DNA of 15,784 nt from contig DAOTTW010000156.1 of the NCBI GenBank assembly GCA_034437615.1, forward strand, positions 1 to 15,784. The letters are read 5' to 3'. Each line of letters begins with the position of its first letter. Within the stretch, counting starts at the first letter, position 1. The notes under the pieces are model-generated. The model saw only the letters and a list, made by a program, of their open reading frames with translations, searched no databases and was not told the origin of the DNA. The position numbers and the translations under genes are program-made. This document shows positions 1 to 6,485 of this stretch, piece by piece. Source of the stretch: DAOTTW01 sp034437615 (lineage in GTDB: Bacteria > Chloroflexota > Anaerolineae > Aggregatilineales > Phototrophicaceae).

Positions 1-1
1 C

Positions 2-79
2 GTCCCTACAGACCTGTTGTGAATGATTGCGATCCTGTAGGGACAGGGCACTGACCTGTCCGGGGCGGCGCAAGCCGCC
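2..79. repeat. hairpin cluster at left edge
   Basis: Three nested or adjacent inverted repeats are visible. GTCCCTACAG (2-11) pairs with CTGTAGGGAC (35-44). GGACAGG (41-47) pairs with CCTGTCC (55-61). GGCGGC (64-69) pairs with GCCGCC (74-79) around a GCAA tetraloop. The GTCCCTACA word recurs after the hairpin at 14035-14054 and, inverted, near 11688, so this is probably a dispersed palindromic repeat. It has no T-run and is a poor intrinsic terminator. No gene is seen here. Confidence 0.5.
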
Positions 80-118
80 ATAAAATACAGTCAATCATGA
101 AAAACCTACCCTTGAGAA

Positions 119-244
119 CTCAATCCCCCTCTCCCGACCGCCGCTACGCAGCTAGGAGAGGGGGAAGCAAGCCGTTTAAAGCCCCTCTCCATTGTTATCT
201 GGGCATGAAGGGAGAGGGTTTTGGGGTGAGGGCTGAGCAGTTAC
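119..244 (+). mobile_element. MITE-like repeat, copy A (left end missing)
   Basis: This 126-bp segment aligns without gaps in length with the right-hand 126 bp of the 174-bp element at 14085-14258 and, inverted, with the one at 10243-10416. It carries the paired CCCCTCTCC and GGAGAGGGG type blocks and ends in CTGAGCAGTTAC, one base away from the right terminal repeat CTGAGTAGTTAC of copy C. The left 48 bp, which would include GTAACTACTCAG, are replaced by unrelated sequence, so this is a truncated copy. It carries no coding sequence; short reading frames crossing it are not credible. The rest of 245-380 shows nothing I can name. Confidence 0.75.
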
Positions 245-382
245 GACTGAGAACGGGACACGTACCTGGGTCGTCACAGCAGCAAACACGACCTCGCCAA
301 CAGACCTATCCTTGTGTTTGCAAATACAGGTTGTAAAATGCTGTTCTCGGCTCATCTATGGAATGTGTGAAATTCGTGTACC

Positions 383-416
383 GCTTGGGCGCAACGCATT
401 GCGCCCCTACAGATCA
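383..416 (+). repeat. GCGCAA/TTGCGC palindromic repeat, copy 1
   Basis: GGGCGCAA (387-394) and TTGCGCCC (399-406) form an 8-bp stem around CGCA, followed by CTACAGATCACAC. The same unit, with the flanks CTTGGG and ACAGAT, recurs at 1583-1616 on the other side of the SnoaL-like gene. It is a dispersed palindromic repeat (REP-like). It might also form a weak hairpin terminator, since a short T-run follows at 420-424. Confidence 0.65.
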
Positions 417-461
417 CACTTTTTGCGCATGAGCCACCGTTCTTGCAGGGTATTCATTGGT

Positions 462-551
462 TTTATTTTACTTTGCTTTACTTCTTTTCATTTTACTTTA
501 CTTCGCTTCTTTTCATTTTATTTTATTTCATTTTACTCTACTTTACTTTAC
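462..551 (+). repeat. 18-unit degenerate pentamer tract (TTTAC)n
   Basis: Read from 462, the DNA divides into exactly 18 consecutive 5-base units without an insertion or deletion: mostly TTTAC, with variants TTTAT, TTCAT, TTCTT, TTTGC, TTCGC and TCTAC. The plus strand is almost free of G, and none of its three frames meets a stop codon inside the tract. A reading frame opening at the ATG at 429 therefore runs through it in frame into the gene starting at 570, encoding a Phe/Leu/Ser/Tyr-rich hydrophobic stretch. The tract ends 18 bases before the preferred ATG. Its role is unknown. Confidence 0.85.
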
Positions 552-569
552 TGGAAGCACAGCAAACCT

Positions 570-1571
570 ATGTCGAAACGCAACCAACGCAACAAACAGC
601 ACTTCTGGGATTTCTGGCAAAACCTATCGCGTGTCAATCAGACCGACGCGCAACACACCGCAGCAGATTACCTGCACGATAACTTCATCTGGAATGGCCC
701 ACATCCGCTGAACCGGCGGCAAGGGCTAGATGCCTTCATCCGCGATTTCTGGCAGCCACTGCAAGCCGCCATCCCTAACGTCGAACGGCGCACAGACATC
801 ATGTTCGGCGACACCTACAACGGCGCGGATTGGGTGTGTGCGACGGGCTACTTCAGCGGCAGCTTTGCGGCAGATTGGCTGGGCATCCCCGCAACCGGGC
901 AGCAGATCAACATCCGCTTCGGTGATTTCTGGCGCTTTGAGGGCGATAAAATCATAGAGTGCTACATGCTGCTAGACATCCCCGACGTGATGCGGCAAGC
1001 AGGCTACCCCGTGCTGGCGAATTACGGCGGCGCAGAAGGGCACGTTCCCGGCCCATTAGCGCAAGATGGCATCTTGCTGGACGAACACGACGACAGCGAA
1101 GGCCGCGCAAGCCTGAATTTAGTCGAGCGCATGATACATGGCCTGCTGTCTTACGACGGTCAGAACCTCAGCAGCATGGGCATGGTGAACTTCTGGCAGG
1201 ATGACATGCTGTGGTACGGCCCATCTGGTATCGGCACAGCGCGCAGCCTGCACGAATTCGAGCAATATCACCAGATACCGTTTCTGGCGGCCTTTCCAGA
1301 TCGGCGCGGCGGCGACCACAAAGCCCGCCTCGCAGAAGGGCGCTATGTGGCGACGACAGGCTGGCCCAGCATCAACGCCACGTTCAGCGCGGATTACCTG
1401 GGCGCAAGAGCCACGCAGCAGCCCATCACCATGCGCGTGATGGATTGGTGGAAGCGCGACGGCGACCTGCTGGCAGAGAATTGGGTGTTCATCGACCTGC
1501 CCGACCTGATGCAACAGGTGGGCATCGACCTGTTCGCGAAAATGCACGAGCAGATCGCCGCGCAGACATAG
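570..1571 (+). CDS. tandem SnoaL-like (NTF2-fold) protein, 333 aa
   Basis: The protein has two copies of a SnoaL/NTF2-like alpha+beta cone domain, about residues 18-145 and 183-320. They align with each other near their ends: FAADWLGIPATGQ...LLDIPDVMRQAG in the first and FSADYLGARATQQ...FIDLPDLMQQVG in the second. SnoaL-like proteins include polyketide cyclases and many small-ligand isomerases or hydrolases of unknown substrate, so the reaction cannot be stated. There is no signal peptide from the chosen start, hence it is probably cytoplasmic. I chose the ATG at 570 because recognisable protein begins there and GGAAG lies 12 bases upstream. The frame stays open back to an ATG at 429 through the pentamer tract, so a longer form is possible. 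It is monocistronic and convergent with the lactonase-like gene, and bracketed by two copies of the same palindromic repeat. Family sure, function unknown. Confidence 0.82.
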   Translation: MSKRNQRNKQHFWDFWQNLSRVNQTDAQHTAADYLHDNFIWNGPHPLNRRQGLDAFIRDFWQPLQAAIPNVERRTDIMFGDTYNGADWVCATGYFSGSFAADWLGIPATGQQINIRFGDFWRFEGDKIIECYMLLDIPDVMRQAGYPVLANYGGAEGHVPGPLAQDGILLDEHDDSEGRASLNLVERMIHGLLSYDGQNLSSMGMVNFWQDDMLWYGPSGIGTARSLHEFEQYHQIPFLAAFPDRRGGDHKARLAEGRYVATTGWPSINATFSADYLGARATQQPITMRVMDWWKRDGDLLAENWVFIDLPDLMQQVGIDLFAKMHEQIAAQT

Positions 1572-1582
1572 GATGATGGTAA

Positions 1583-1616
1583 TTCTTGGGGCGCAATGCA
1601 TTGCGCCTCCACAGAT
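1583..1616 (+). repeat. GCGCAATGCATTGCGC palindromic repeat, copy 2 / putative bidirectional terminator
   Basis: GGCGCAATGCATTGCGCC (1590-1607) is a perfect 18-bp palindrome with flanks CTTGG and ACAGATGG, as in the copy at 383-416. It lies in the 66-bp gap between two convergent genes and could stop transcription from both sides. This is inference; there is no long T-run directly after the stem. Confidence 0.6.
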
Positions 1617-1637
1617 GGTCTGATTTTGGTGTGTTCA

Positions 1638-2558
1638 TCAAAATAGCGGCAAGCCTGCCACCTGCACGCGCAAACGATACACCGACGTGCTGGCAGTAAT
1701 GTACAGGCTGCGATAGTCTGCATCCCCCCAGGTGAAGTTTGTGGCGTGCTCCGGCATCAGAATTACACCCAGGCAGGTCGCATCTGGCGCGAAAACGTGC
1801 ACGCCAGCCGGCCCACAGCAAAACAGGTTGCCAGCGCTATCGAACTTCATGCCATCCGGCACGCCGACAATCTGTGTCTGGGGCGCTGCTTGGGGCGCTG
1901 TTGTCTCTGCCCACACGCGCCCGTTGCTGATGCGGCCATCGGCCTCTACATCAAACACGCGGATGTGGAAGCGCCTGGTGTCGTTGATGTACAGTTGCGT
2001 TTCATCCAACGAAAAACACAGGCCGTTCGGCTTGGCGAAGTCATCCACGAGCAACGTCAACGCATTATTTGATGCCGGGTCGATGCGATACACGCCCGCG
2101 AACGGCAATTCCGGCTCACGCGGGATGCCCACAAATGCCTCGCGCCCGCTGGTGGGGTCCGTGAAGTAGATCGTACCGTCGCGCTTAACCACAATGTCAT
2201 TCGGGCTGTTCAGTTGCTTGTTGTCGTAATGCGACGCCAACACCGTGATGCTGCCGTCGTGCTCCGTGCGCGTGACGCGGCTCGTGGCGTGATGACAGGT
2301 CAACAGGCGGCCTTCGCGGTCATAGGTGTTGCCGTTCGCAAGGTGGCTGTTTGGCCGGATGTCCTGCAAGCCTGCGTCCGCGCTCCACTGATAGATGCTA
2401 TTGCCGATGATGTCGCTAAAGCGTAAGTGCGCATTACGCGGGTGCCAGGCCGGGCCTTCGGTGAATTTGAAGCCTGTCAGGTGTTGCGCTAGCTCTGTAT
2501 CCGGCGCGATGATGTCCGTCAGGCGTTGGTCGCGGATGTCTAGCTGTACAATCGTCAC
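1638..2558 (-). CDS. SMP-30/gluconolactonase/LRE family lactonase-like protein, 306 aa
   Basis: This is a six-bladed beta-propeller of the SMP-30/gluconolactonase family, whose members hydrolyse sugar lactones using one divalent metal ion. Expected metal-site residues are visible: Glu34 in FTEGPAW, Asn120 in NSPND, Asn178 in KPNGL and Asp235 in GVPDGM. Typical propeller strands such as GTIYFTDPTSG are present. Length (306) is usual for the family. It starts at GTG (2558); the only later Met is deep in the fold, so GTG is the plausible start. The start lies 3 bases after the stop of the upstream MetE-like gene, implying one transcript and translational coupling. No signal peptide is seen. It may hydrolyse the lactone formed by a dehydrogenase such as the nearby Gfo/Idh/MocA protein. 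Substrate unknown. Confidence 0.88.
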   Translation of the reverse strand: MTIVQLDIRDQRLTDIIAPDTELAQHLTGFKFTEGPAWHPRNAHLRFSDIIGNSIYQWSADAGLQDIRPNSHLANGNTYDREGRLLTCHHATSRVTRTEHDGSITVLASHYDNKQLNSPNDIVVKRDGTIYFTDPTSGREAFVGIPREPELPFAGVYRIDPASNNALTLLVDDFAKPNGLCFSLDETQLYINDTRRFHIRVFDVEADGRISNGRVWAETTAPQAAPQTQIVGVPDGMKFDSAGNLFCCGPAGVHVFAPDATCLGVILMPEHATNFTWGDADYRSLYITASTSVYRLRVQVAGLPLF

Positions 2559-2561
2559 GCT

Positions 2562-3716
2562 TTAGCCCCACAGCCTGTCGCTAGCAAGCTGCGCACCCTC
2601 AGCCAGTGAGCGCAGCTTGGCGTAGGCAATATCAGGATGCACCGCACCGAAGCCCGCAAACGTGCCGAAGCCGCAATCCGTGCCTGCAATCACGCGCTCA
2701 CGCCCGACGATATGCGCAAAGCGTTCGATGCGCTCGGCCACCAGTTGCGGATGCTCAACGAAGTTCGTGGTCGTATCCAGCACACCGGGAATCAGCACCT
2801 TGTCATCGGGGATTTTGGCATCACGCCACGTCTGCCACTCATGCTGATGGCGCGGATTCGACGCCTCAAACTGGATGGCCTGCGGCTTGGCGCTCAGCAC
2901 GATGTCGATAATCTCGCTCAGGTCCACATCATGCGTGTGCGGACCCTCGTAATTGCCCCAGCAGAGGTGCATCCGCACGCGGTCTGCTGGCACGTTCTGT
3001 AGCGCATAATTCAGCGCCTCCACCTGACGCTGTGCGGCCTGCCTGAAAGTGGCCGTGTCGTCATCGCGGAAGCGAATATGCCGCCCCATCGCTAAATCCG
3101 GGCAATCCACCTGGAGCAGCAACCCGGACCCAACGATCTTCTCGTATTCGACCTTCATAGCGTCGGCCAGCGCTTGCAGGTAGTCCTCGTCTTTTTGATA
3201 GTATTCGTTGGGCTGGAAAACAGCAATCACACCCGGCGACGCGGCATTCATGAACGCATCCGCTGCACCAGCAGAATCGGCAGCGGCTTTCAGGTTTGCG
3301 ATGTCCTTTTCCAGTGGCGTCAGGTCTTTGATCTTGATTTCACCGCGCACCACAGGCCGATGATACTTCGGCGTGCCCCCTGCCTGCGCCAGACGGTCAC
3401 GAAAAGCCGGGAACTCGTCTAAATCCTTCGGGGTGGCGCGGGGTGGCGGCGTCTCGGCAATCTCGAACCCGGTCAGGCGGTGGCGGATATAGGTCGCATA
3501 GCTGATCTTGCTCATTTCGCCGTCGCTGATGATGTCCACGCCTGCCTCGCGCTGCTTCTGCGCGACTTCTCGCACGGCACGCGCCATCACAGCATCAAAG
3601 GCAGCCGGGTCGTAATCGTCGCCGCTATCCTGCGCGAAAAGCTGGTCCACGACATATTGCGGACGCGGCATACTGCCCACATGCGTCGTCAAAATGCGGT
3701 CTGTGCTCTGTTTCAT
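2562..3716 (-). CDS. MetE C-terminal-like zinc alkyl/methyltransferase, 384 aa
   Basis: This protein belongs to the cobalamin-independent methionine synthase catalytic-domain superfamily (UROD/MetE-like TIM barrel), in the short stand-alone form that also includes epoxyalkane:coenzyme M transferases. The zinc ligand set is recognisable: His250-x-Cys252 (MHLCWGN), Glu284 (QFEASN) and Cys348 (GTDCGFG), the order known from MetE. The N-terminus (THVGSMPRP) also matches the start of that domain. The N-terminal folate-positioning half of true MetE is absent, and the gene is not beside methionine genes, so classical methionine synthesis is unlikely. An alkyl or methyl transfer to a thiol is the family chemistry; donor and acceptor are unknown. 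ATG at 3716 has AAGGA about 10 bases upstream. It follows the cupin gene by 20 bases and precedes the lactonase-like gene by 3. Confidence 0.85.
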   Translation of the reverse strand: MKQSTDRILTTHVGSMPRPQYVVDQLFAQDSGDDYDPAAFDAVMARAVREVAQKQREAGVDIISDGEMSKISYATYIRHRLTGFEIAETPPPRATPKDLDEFPAFRDRLAQAGGTPKYHRPVVRGEIKIKDLTPLEKDIANLKAAADSAGAADAFMNAASPGVIAVFQPNEYYQKDEDYLQALADAMKVEYEKIVGSGLLLQVDCPDLAMGRHIRFRDDDTATFRQAAQRQVEALNYALQNVPADRVRMHLCWGNYEGPHTHDVDLSEIIDIVLSAKPQAIQFEASNPRHQHEWQTWRDAKIPDDKVLIPGVLDTTTNFVEHPQLVAERIERFAHIVGRERVIAGTDCGFGTFAGFGAVHPDIAYAKLRSLAEGAQLASDRLWG

Positions 3717-3736
3717 AATGTCCGTATCCTTGCACG

Positions 3737-4399
3737 CTAACGCGGCGAATAATCTTTGACCTCGGTGCCAGTCAAATCCTTGAACATCTGCAACAGCCTA
3801 TCGTACTGCTGCTTATTCAGTTCGTCGTAATTCTGCGGCAGGACCATCTTGCCATTCTCGTCCGCGCTGAAACCTGCTTCCTGCGCCTGCTGCACAACCT
3901 TCGGCGGCCAGTACGGGTCCTTGCCCTCGTAAACTTCGTGGGATTCCAGCACCGCGAAGAACCAGCCGACACTATCGCCGCTGACCTCAAAGCGCCGCCA
4001 TACGCCAGCCGGCAGCGAAATCGCATCCCACTTGTTCAGGATGAACTCGCCTTCGGGCTTATCAGGGTCCTCGTCATGGCCCCACAAGAAGCGCCACTGC
4101 CCCTCTAAAATGAAGAACATCTCTACGTAGTCGTGTGTGTGCCAGTGCGGGCCGCATCCCGGCGGTGCCCAGCCCATGCCAATCTGAAATTTGTGCGGGT
4201 CGGTGATGGCACGCTGTACCTCAAAATCCGGGTTTTCGCTGGCTGTATCCCCGACCACCGCATAATTCATGCGCCAATGGCCCGGTAACACACTGTCGAT
4301 AAACATGATCGGGACGCCGCCTTGCTTGAGTTCGTCAAAACGCATGACACGCTGCGCCATGCTCGCTGGGGTTTGTTTTGGGTGTTCCATAAGCTGCAT
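3737..4399 (-). CDS. cupin-domain protein, 220 aa
   Basis: This is a single cupin barrel in the middle of the protein. Motif 1 is clear: GCGPHWHTHDYVEMFFILEG with His87, His89 and Glu93 as metal ligands (numbered from ATG 4399). In motif 2 (LPAGVWRRF) the usual fourth ligand His is Arg135, so metal binding may be altered. Flanking helices (residues about 160-220, Lys/Gln-rich) extend beyond the minimal cupin. Related proteins include dioxygenases, isomerases and sugar-binding cupins, so no reaction is claimed. I chose ATG 4399 because AAGGATAAT sits directly upstream; a GTG at 4420 in the same frame lacks such a site. It is the first gene of the operon cupin, MetE-like, SMP-30-like, and lies downstream of a long palindrome. 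Confidence 0.82.
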   Translation of the reverse strand: MQLMEHPKQTPASMAQRVMRFDELKQGGVPIMFIDSVLPGHWRMNYAVVGDTASENPDFEVQRAITDPHKFQIGMGWAPPGCGPHWHTHDYVEMFFILEGQWRFLWGHDEDPDKPEGEFILNKWDAISLPAGVWRRFEVSGDSVGWFFAVLESHEVYEGKDPYWPPKVVQQAQEAGFSADENGKMVLPQNYDELNKQQYDRLLQMFKDLTGTEVKDYSPR

Positions 4400-4452
4400 A
4401 TTATCCTTGTTGTGCGGCACAAGCGTATTGTGCGCGTTGATGGTATCTTACA

Positions 4453-4499
4453 GTTATAGTGCGTTAATGCCATGTTTGCATACGTATGCAAACTATAAC
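4453..4499. promoter_or_regulatory. 20-bp perfect palindrome with outer inverted repeat, putative operator
   Basis: GTTTGCATAC (4474-4483) is followed immediately by its reverse complement GTATGCAAAC (4484-4493). An outer inverted pair, GTTATAGT (4453-4460) and ACTATAAC (4492-4499), overlaps its right edge. The site lies 74 bases upstream of the cupin start, at a typical operator distance for the minus-strand operon. A CG-centred palindrome of this size suits a LacI- or GntR-type repressor, but no regulator gene is present in the window. Perfect symmetry is directly seen; function is inferred. Confidence 0.6.
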
Positions 4500-4532
4500 G
4501 CCTCGGCTGAACCTTGTCAACTTGCAGCGCAA

Positions 4533-4563
4533 GCGGACGTGCGATGGCACGTCCGCCGAAATA
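4533..4563 (-). repeat. GGACGYGC hairpin repeat, copy 1
   Basis: GCGGACGTGC (4533-4542) pairs with GCACGTCCGC (4547-4556) around GATG. On the minus strand the adjacent word TATTTCGGCGGACG is the same as that leading into the hairpin at 14026-14054, showing a repeat family with conserved stem ends and a variable loop. It lies 20 bases before the terminal motif of the element at 4577. Confidence 0.6.
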
Positions 4564-4576
4564 CCTACCCCCTGAG

Positions 4577-4768
4577 GTAACTACTCAGGTACGTGTGCCA
4601 TTTTTAGTCTTTTGGTCGCCAGACGTTAAAACGTCCGGCTCCGGTAACGACAAGCCTGCTCAAGCAGGCTGTATGCACCGTGCAATAGCCCCCTTCAGGG
4701 GGGTTGGCCCTGCGGAAGCCGCTGGCTTTAGCCAGTGGCGACACACACAGACTGGCCTGAGTCGTTAC
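4577..4768 (+). mobile_element. structured mobile-element remnant with TIR, TnpB-locus-like hairpins
   Basis: The left end GTAACTACTCAG (4577-4588) is identical to the left terminal repeat of the 174-bp element at 14085. The right end CTGAGTCGTTAC (4757-4768) is its inverted repeat with one mismatch. Between them lie four tetraloop hairpins: GACGT/ACGTC (4622-4635), AGCCTGC/GCAGGCT with TCAA (4653-4670), CCCCC/GGGGG with TTCA (4689-4702) and GCCGCTGGC/GCCAGTGGC with TTTA (4718-4739, preceded by CGGAA). From memory of the family, the last two resemble structures at the 3' side of IS200/IS605 tnpB genes, where the omega RNA is encoded, but there is no tnpB or tnpA reading frame here. An alternative right end, CAGGGTAGTTAC (4790-4801), would overlap the stop codon of the neighbouring oxidoreductase. 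Could also simply be a structured terminator or REP cluster. Confidence 0.5.
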
Positions 4769-4797
4769 CTGCGGTTTACGGTGGTTATGCAGGGTAG

Positions 4798-6018
4798 TTA
4801 CGCCTCCACGCCTAGCTCGGCCAGATAGTCGTTGATATTGACGACGGTACCACGCTGGATGGATTCCTGCGCAGCCGACGCGACGATCACCGACCACAAG
4901 CCCTCACGGGCCGTCGCCGTCGTCGTCTGCTGGCCATCCAGGTTATCCACAAAATACAGGTGCTCGTAGTACGTCGCGCCACTATGCCCACTGTCCTCAA
5001 TGTGCGCCGGGTAACCCGCCTGGATGCGGCGTGATGGCCGATCCTGCCCACACATCACCTCGACGTTGTTGTGGGCTGGCGCACCTGGGATTGTATCACT
5101 CTGTTCCCAGGCCCGCAGGCGTCCGCTATCGCCACACAGCGTCAATTCCTCATAGAACATCGGCGCGAACATACACAGGTTGAAGTTAGCGCGGATGCCG
5201 TTGTCGTAGTCGATCACCACCAGCGCATTATCCAGAATATCCGAGCGGGCTTCGTTGTATTCAAAGTCGGCAAAGTTCACCGCCTGACTGCCAGAAGCGA
5301 AGATCGACAGCGGACGCGCCTGGGCAAAAAGGTTCAGCAGGTCAAAATAGTGGCAGCACTTCTCGATCAGCGTATTGCCGGAATACTGCGCGAACTTGTT
5401 CCACTGGCCGACCTTATCCAGAAACGGGATGCGGTGCTCCGACATGCTGATGAGCTTCAGATTGCCCAGCGTCTTGCGCTCCAATGCTTCATAGATCGCC
5501 TCGACAATCATGGGCTTGTAGCGATATTGCAGCCCCACCTGCAACAGCGCATCGTAGCTTTCTGCGATGCGCACAATCTCGGCTGCATCGCGCACATTGG
5601 TGCTGATGGGCTTTTCCAGCATAATCGGCTTACCGGATTGCGCCGCCAGCTTGAGCACATCAAGATGCGTGTAGTTCGGTGTGGCGATAATCAACGCATC
5701 GGCGGCAGGATCGCTGCAAGCGGCCTCGACGCTTTCATACACGATCAGCGGTTCATCGCTCCAGCGTGCTTTTGCCTGCTGTGCGGATCTAACGCTGCCG
5801 GGGTTGGGGTCGTACACGCCATGTACACTGGCGCGGCCTTCAAGGTGCGTCACGTTGATGTGTTCTTGGCCCATGATGCCTGCGCCGATCACGTTGAAGC
5901 GATAGCGCGGCGTGCTGCGGGCCTGCAAATAGCGGTCCGTCTCCGGCAAATATTGAAAAACTGGGCTGTTCACTAAAGCTGCGGAACGCTGTTCTTTACC
6001 GTTTTTAATCGTAGACAT
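4798..6018 (-). CDS. Gfo/Idh/MocA family NAD(P)-dependent oxidoreductase, 406 aa
   Basis: An N-terminal Rossmann fold is shown by FNVIGAGIMGQEH (Gly45, Gly47, Gly50) and the nucleotide/substrate motif EKPIST (Glu135-Lys136-Pro137). The C-terminal GFO-type beta-sheet domain includes CCHYFDL (His223, Asp226), where the family has its catalytic His/Asp. Such enzymes oxidise or reduce a hydroxyl of sugars, cyclitols or related compounds in the cytoplasm. About 40 residues precede the usual start of the fold, slightly more than typical. ATG 6018 follows a purine-rich leader (GAGATAGAGAAAAAGAG). It is divergent from proV across a 467-bp spacer and lies upstream of the cupin/MetE-like/SMP-30-like operon on the same strand, but 398 bp and a mobile-element remnant intervene, so co-transcription is uncertain. 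Substrate unknown. Confidence 0.88.
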   Translation of the reverse strand: MSTIKNGKEQRSAALVNSPVFQYLPETDRYLQARSTPRYRFNVIGAGIMGQEHINVTHLEGRASVHGVYDPNPGSVRSAQQAKARWSDEPLIVYESVEAACSDPAADALIIATPNYTHLDVLKLAAQSGKPIMLEKPISTNVRDAAEIVRIAESYDALLQVGLQYRYKPMIVEAIYEALERKTLGNLKLISMSEHRIPFLDKVGQWNKFAQYSGNTLIEKCCHYFDLLNLFAQARPLSIFASGSQAVNFADFEYNEARSDILDNALVVIDYDNGIRANFNLCMFAPMFYEELTLCGDSGRLRAWEQSDTIPGAPAHNNVEVMCGQDRPSRRIQAGYPAHIEDSGHSGATYYEHLYFVDNLDGQQTTTATAREGLWSVIVASAAQESIQRGTVVNINDYLAELGVEA

Positions 6019-6485
6019 CTCTTTTTCTCTATCTCTCGCCTTCTATGGAAGGGCCTATCGCCGTTTATCTGCTCGTGTGTATTGTATCCACCATCCCCAT
6101 GCAAACGAAATATGCAATACGCCAGGCAGCTATGATACAGATGGGTCAGATGACCCATATTTCGCACATAAAAGCATATCTTTAACGTGACTTCACACAG
6201 CGTTTACATTCCATTAAAGATGTTCCGTTAGGGTCAGGTCTGTTACAGCAAAACGAAAATTATTTTGTACAGGCACACAGGTTCTCGCAATGCTATAGCG
6301 AGACGCCTAGAGCAGCACAGCACTTAATTCCGATAGCGCACAGTAGCGGTAACAACCATCATCGCTGTTCCATCCGCAAACGCATCACCGCGCAATCACA
6401 GAGCATTACAACGCAGTAGCTCTGCCTTTAATTTTCCGCCGCTTAGTTTCTATCCACGACCAATATAGTTTATGAGGGAGCGCGA
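6019..6485. promoter_or_regulatory. divergent intergenic region (oxidoreductase / proV)
   Basis: This 467-bp spacer separates two genes that read away from each other and must hold both promoters. It is more AT-rich than the flanking genes, particularly at 6165-6275 and 6425-6475. TATAGT (6464-6469) before proV has no convincing -35 partner. The only clear structure is the palindrome at 6141-6158. I see no gene in it; short open frames lack codon-like character. Confidence 0.5.
6141..6158. promoter_or_regulatory. 18-bp palindrome, putative operator
   Basis: ATGGGTCA (6141-6148) and TGACCCAT (6151-6158) are perfect inverted half-sites separated by GA. The site is 123 bp upstream of the oxidoreductase start and 328 bp upstream of proV, so it more likely serves the oxidoreductase. 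The geometry fits a dimeric repressor of a GntR/FadR-like type, but that is a guess. Confidence 0.45.

Noticed and set aside
97..336. 79-codon frame crossing the truncated MITE.
   Set aside because: It is mainly translated repeat sequence, with no ribosome binding site.
312..569. N-terminal extension of the SnoaL-like gene from an ATG at 312.
   Set aside because: The extra residues have no homology-like character, cross a palindromic repeat and the pentamer tract, and stay open because the tract cannot form stops. The ATG at 429 is kept only as a hypothesis.
4400..4420. GTG start for the cupin gene at 4420.
   Set aside because: The ATG at 4399 has a good AAGGA site at proper spacing and similar in form to that of the next gene; the GTG has none.
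4577..4797. A tnpB or tnpA gene in the structured element.
   Set aside because: The space is too short and no frame shows transposase or RuvC motifs; only the RNA-like hairpins are present.
5071..5976. Plus-strand open frame of 301 codons opposite the Gfo/Idh/MocA gene.
   Set aside because: It lies wholly inside a gene with clear motifs on the other strand; its composition (excess His, Ile, Arg, Gln) is typical of an antisense shadow.
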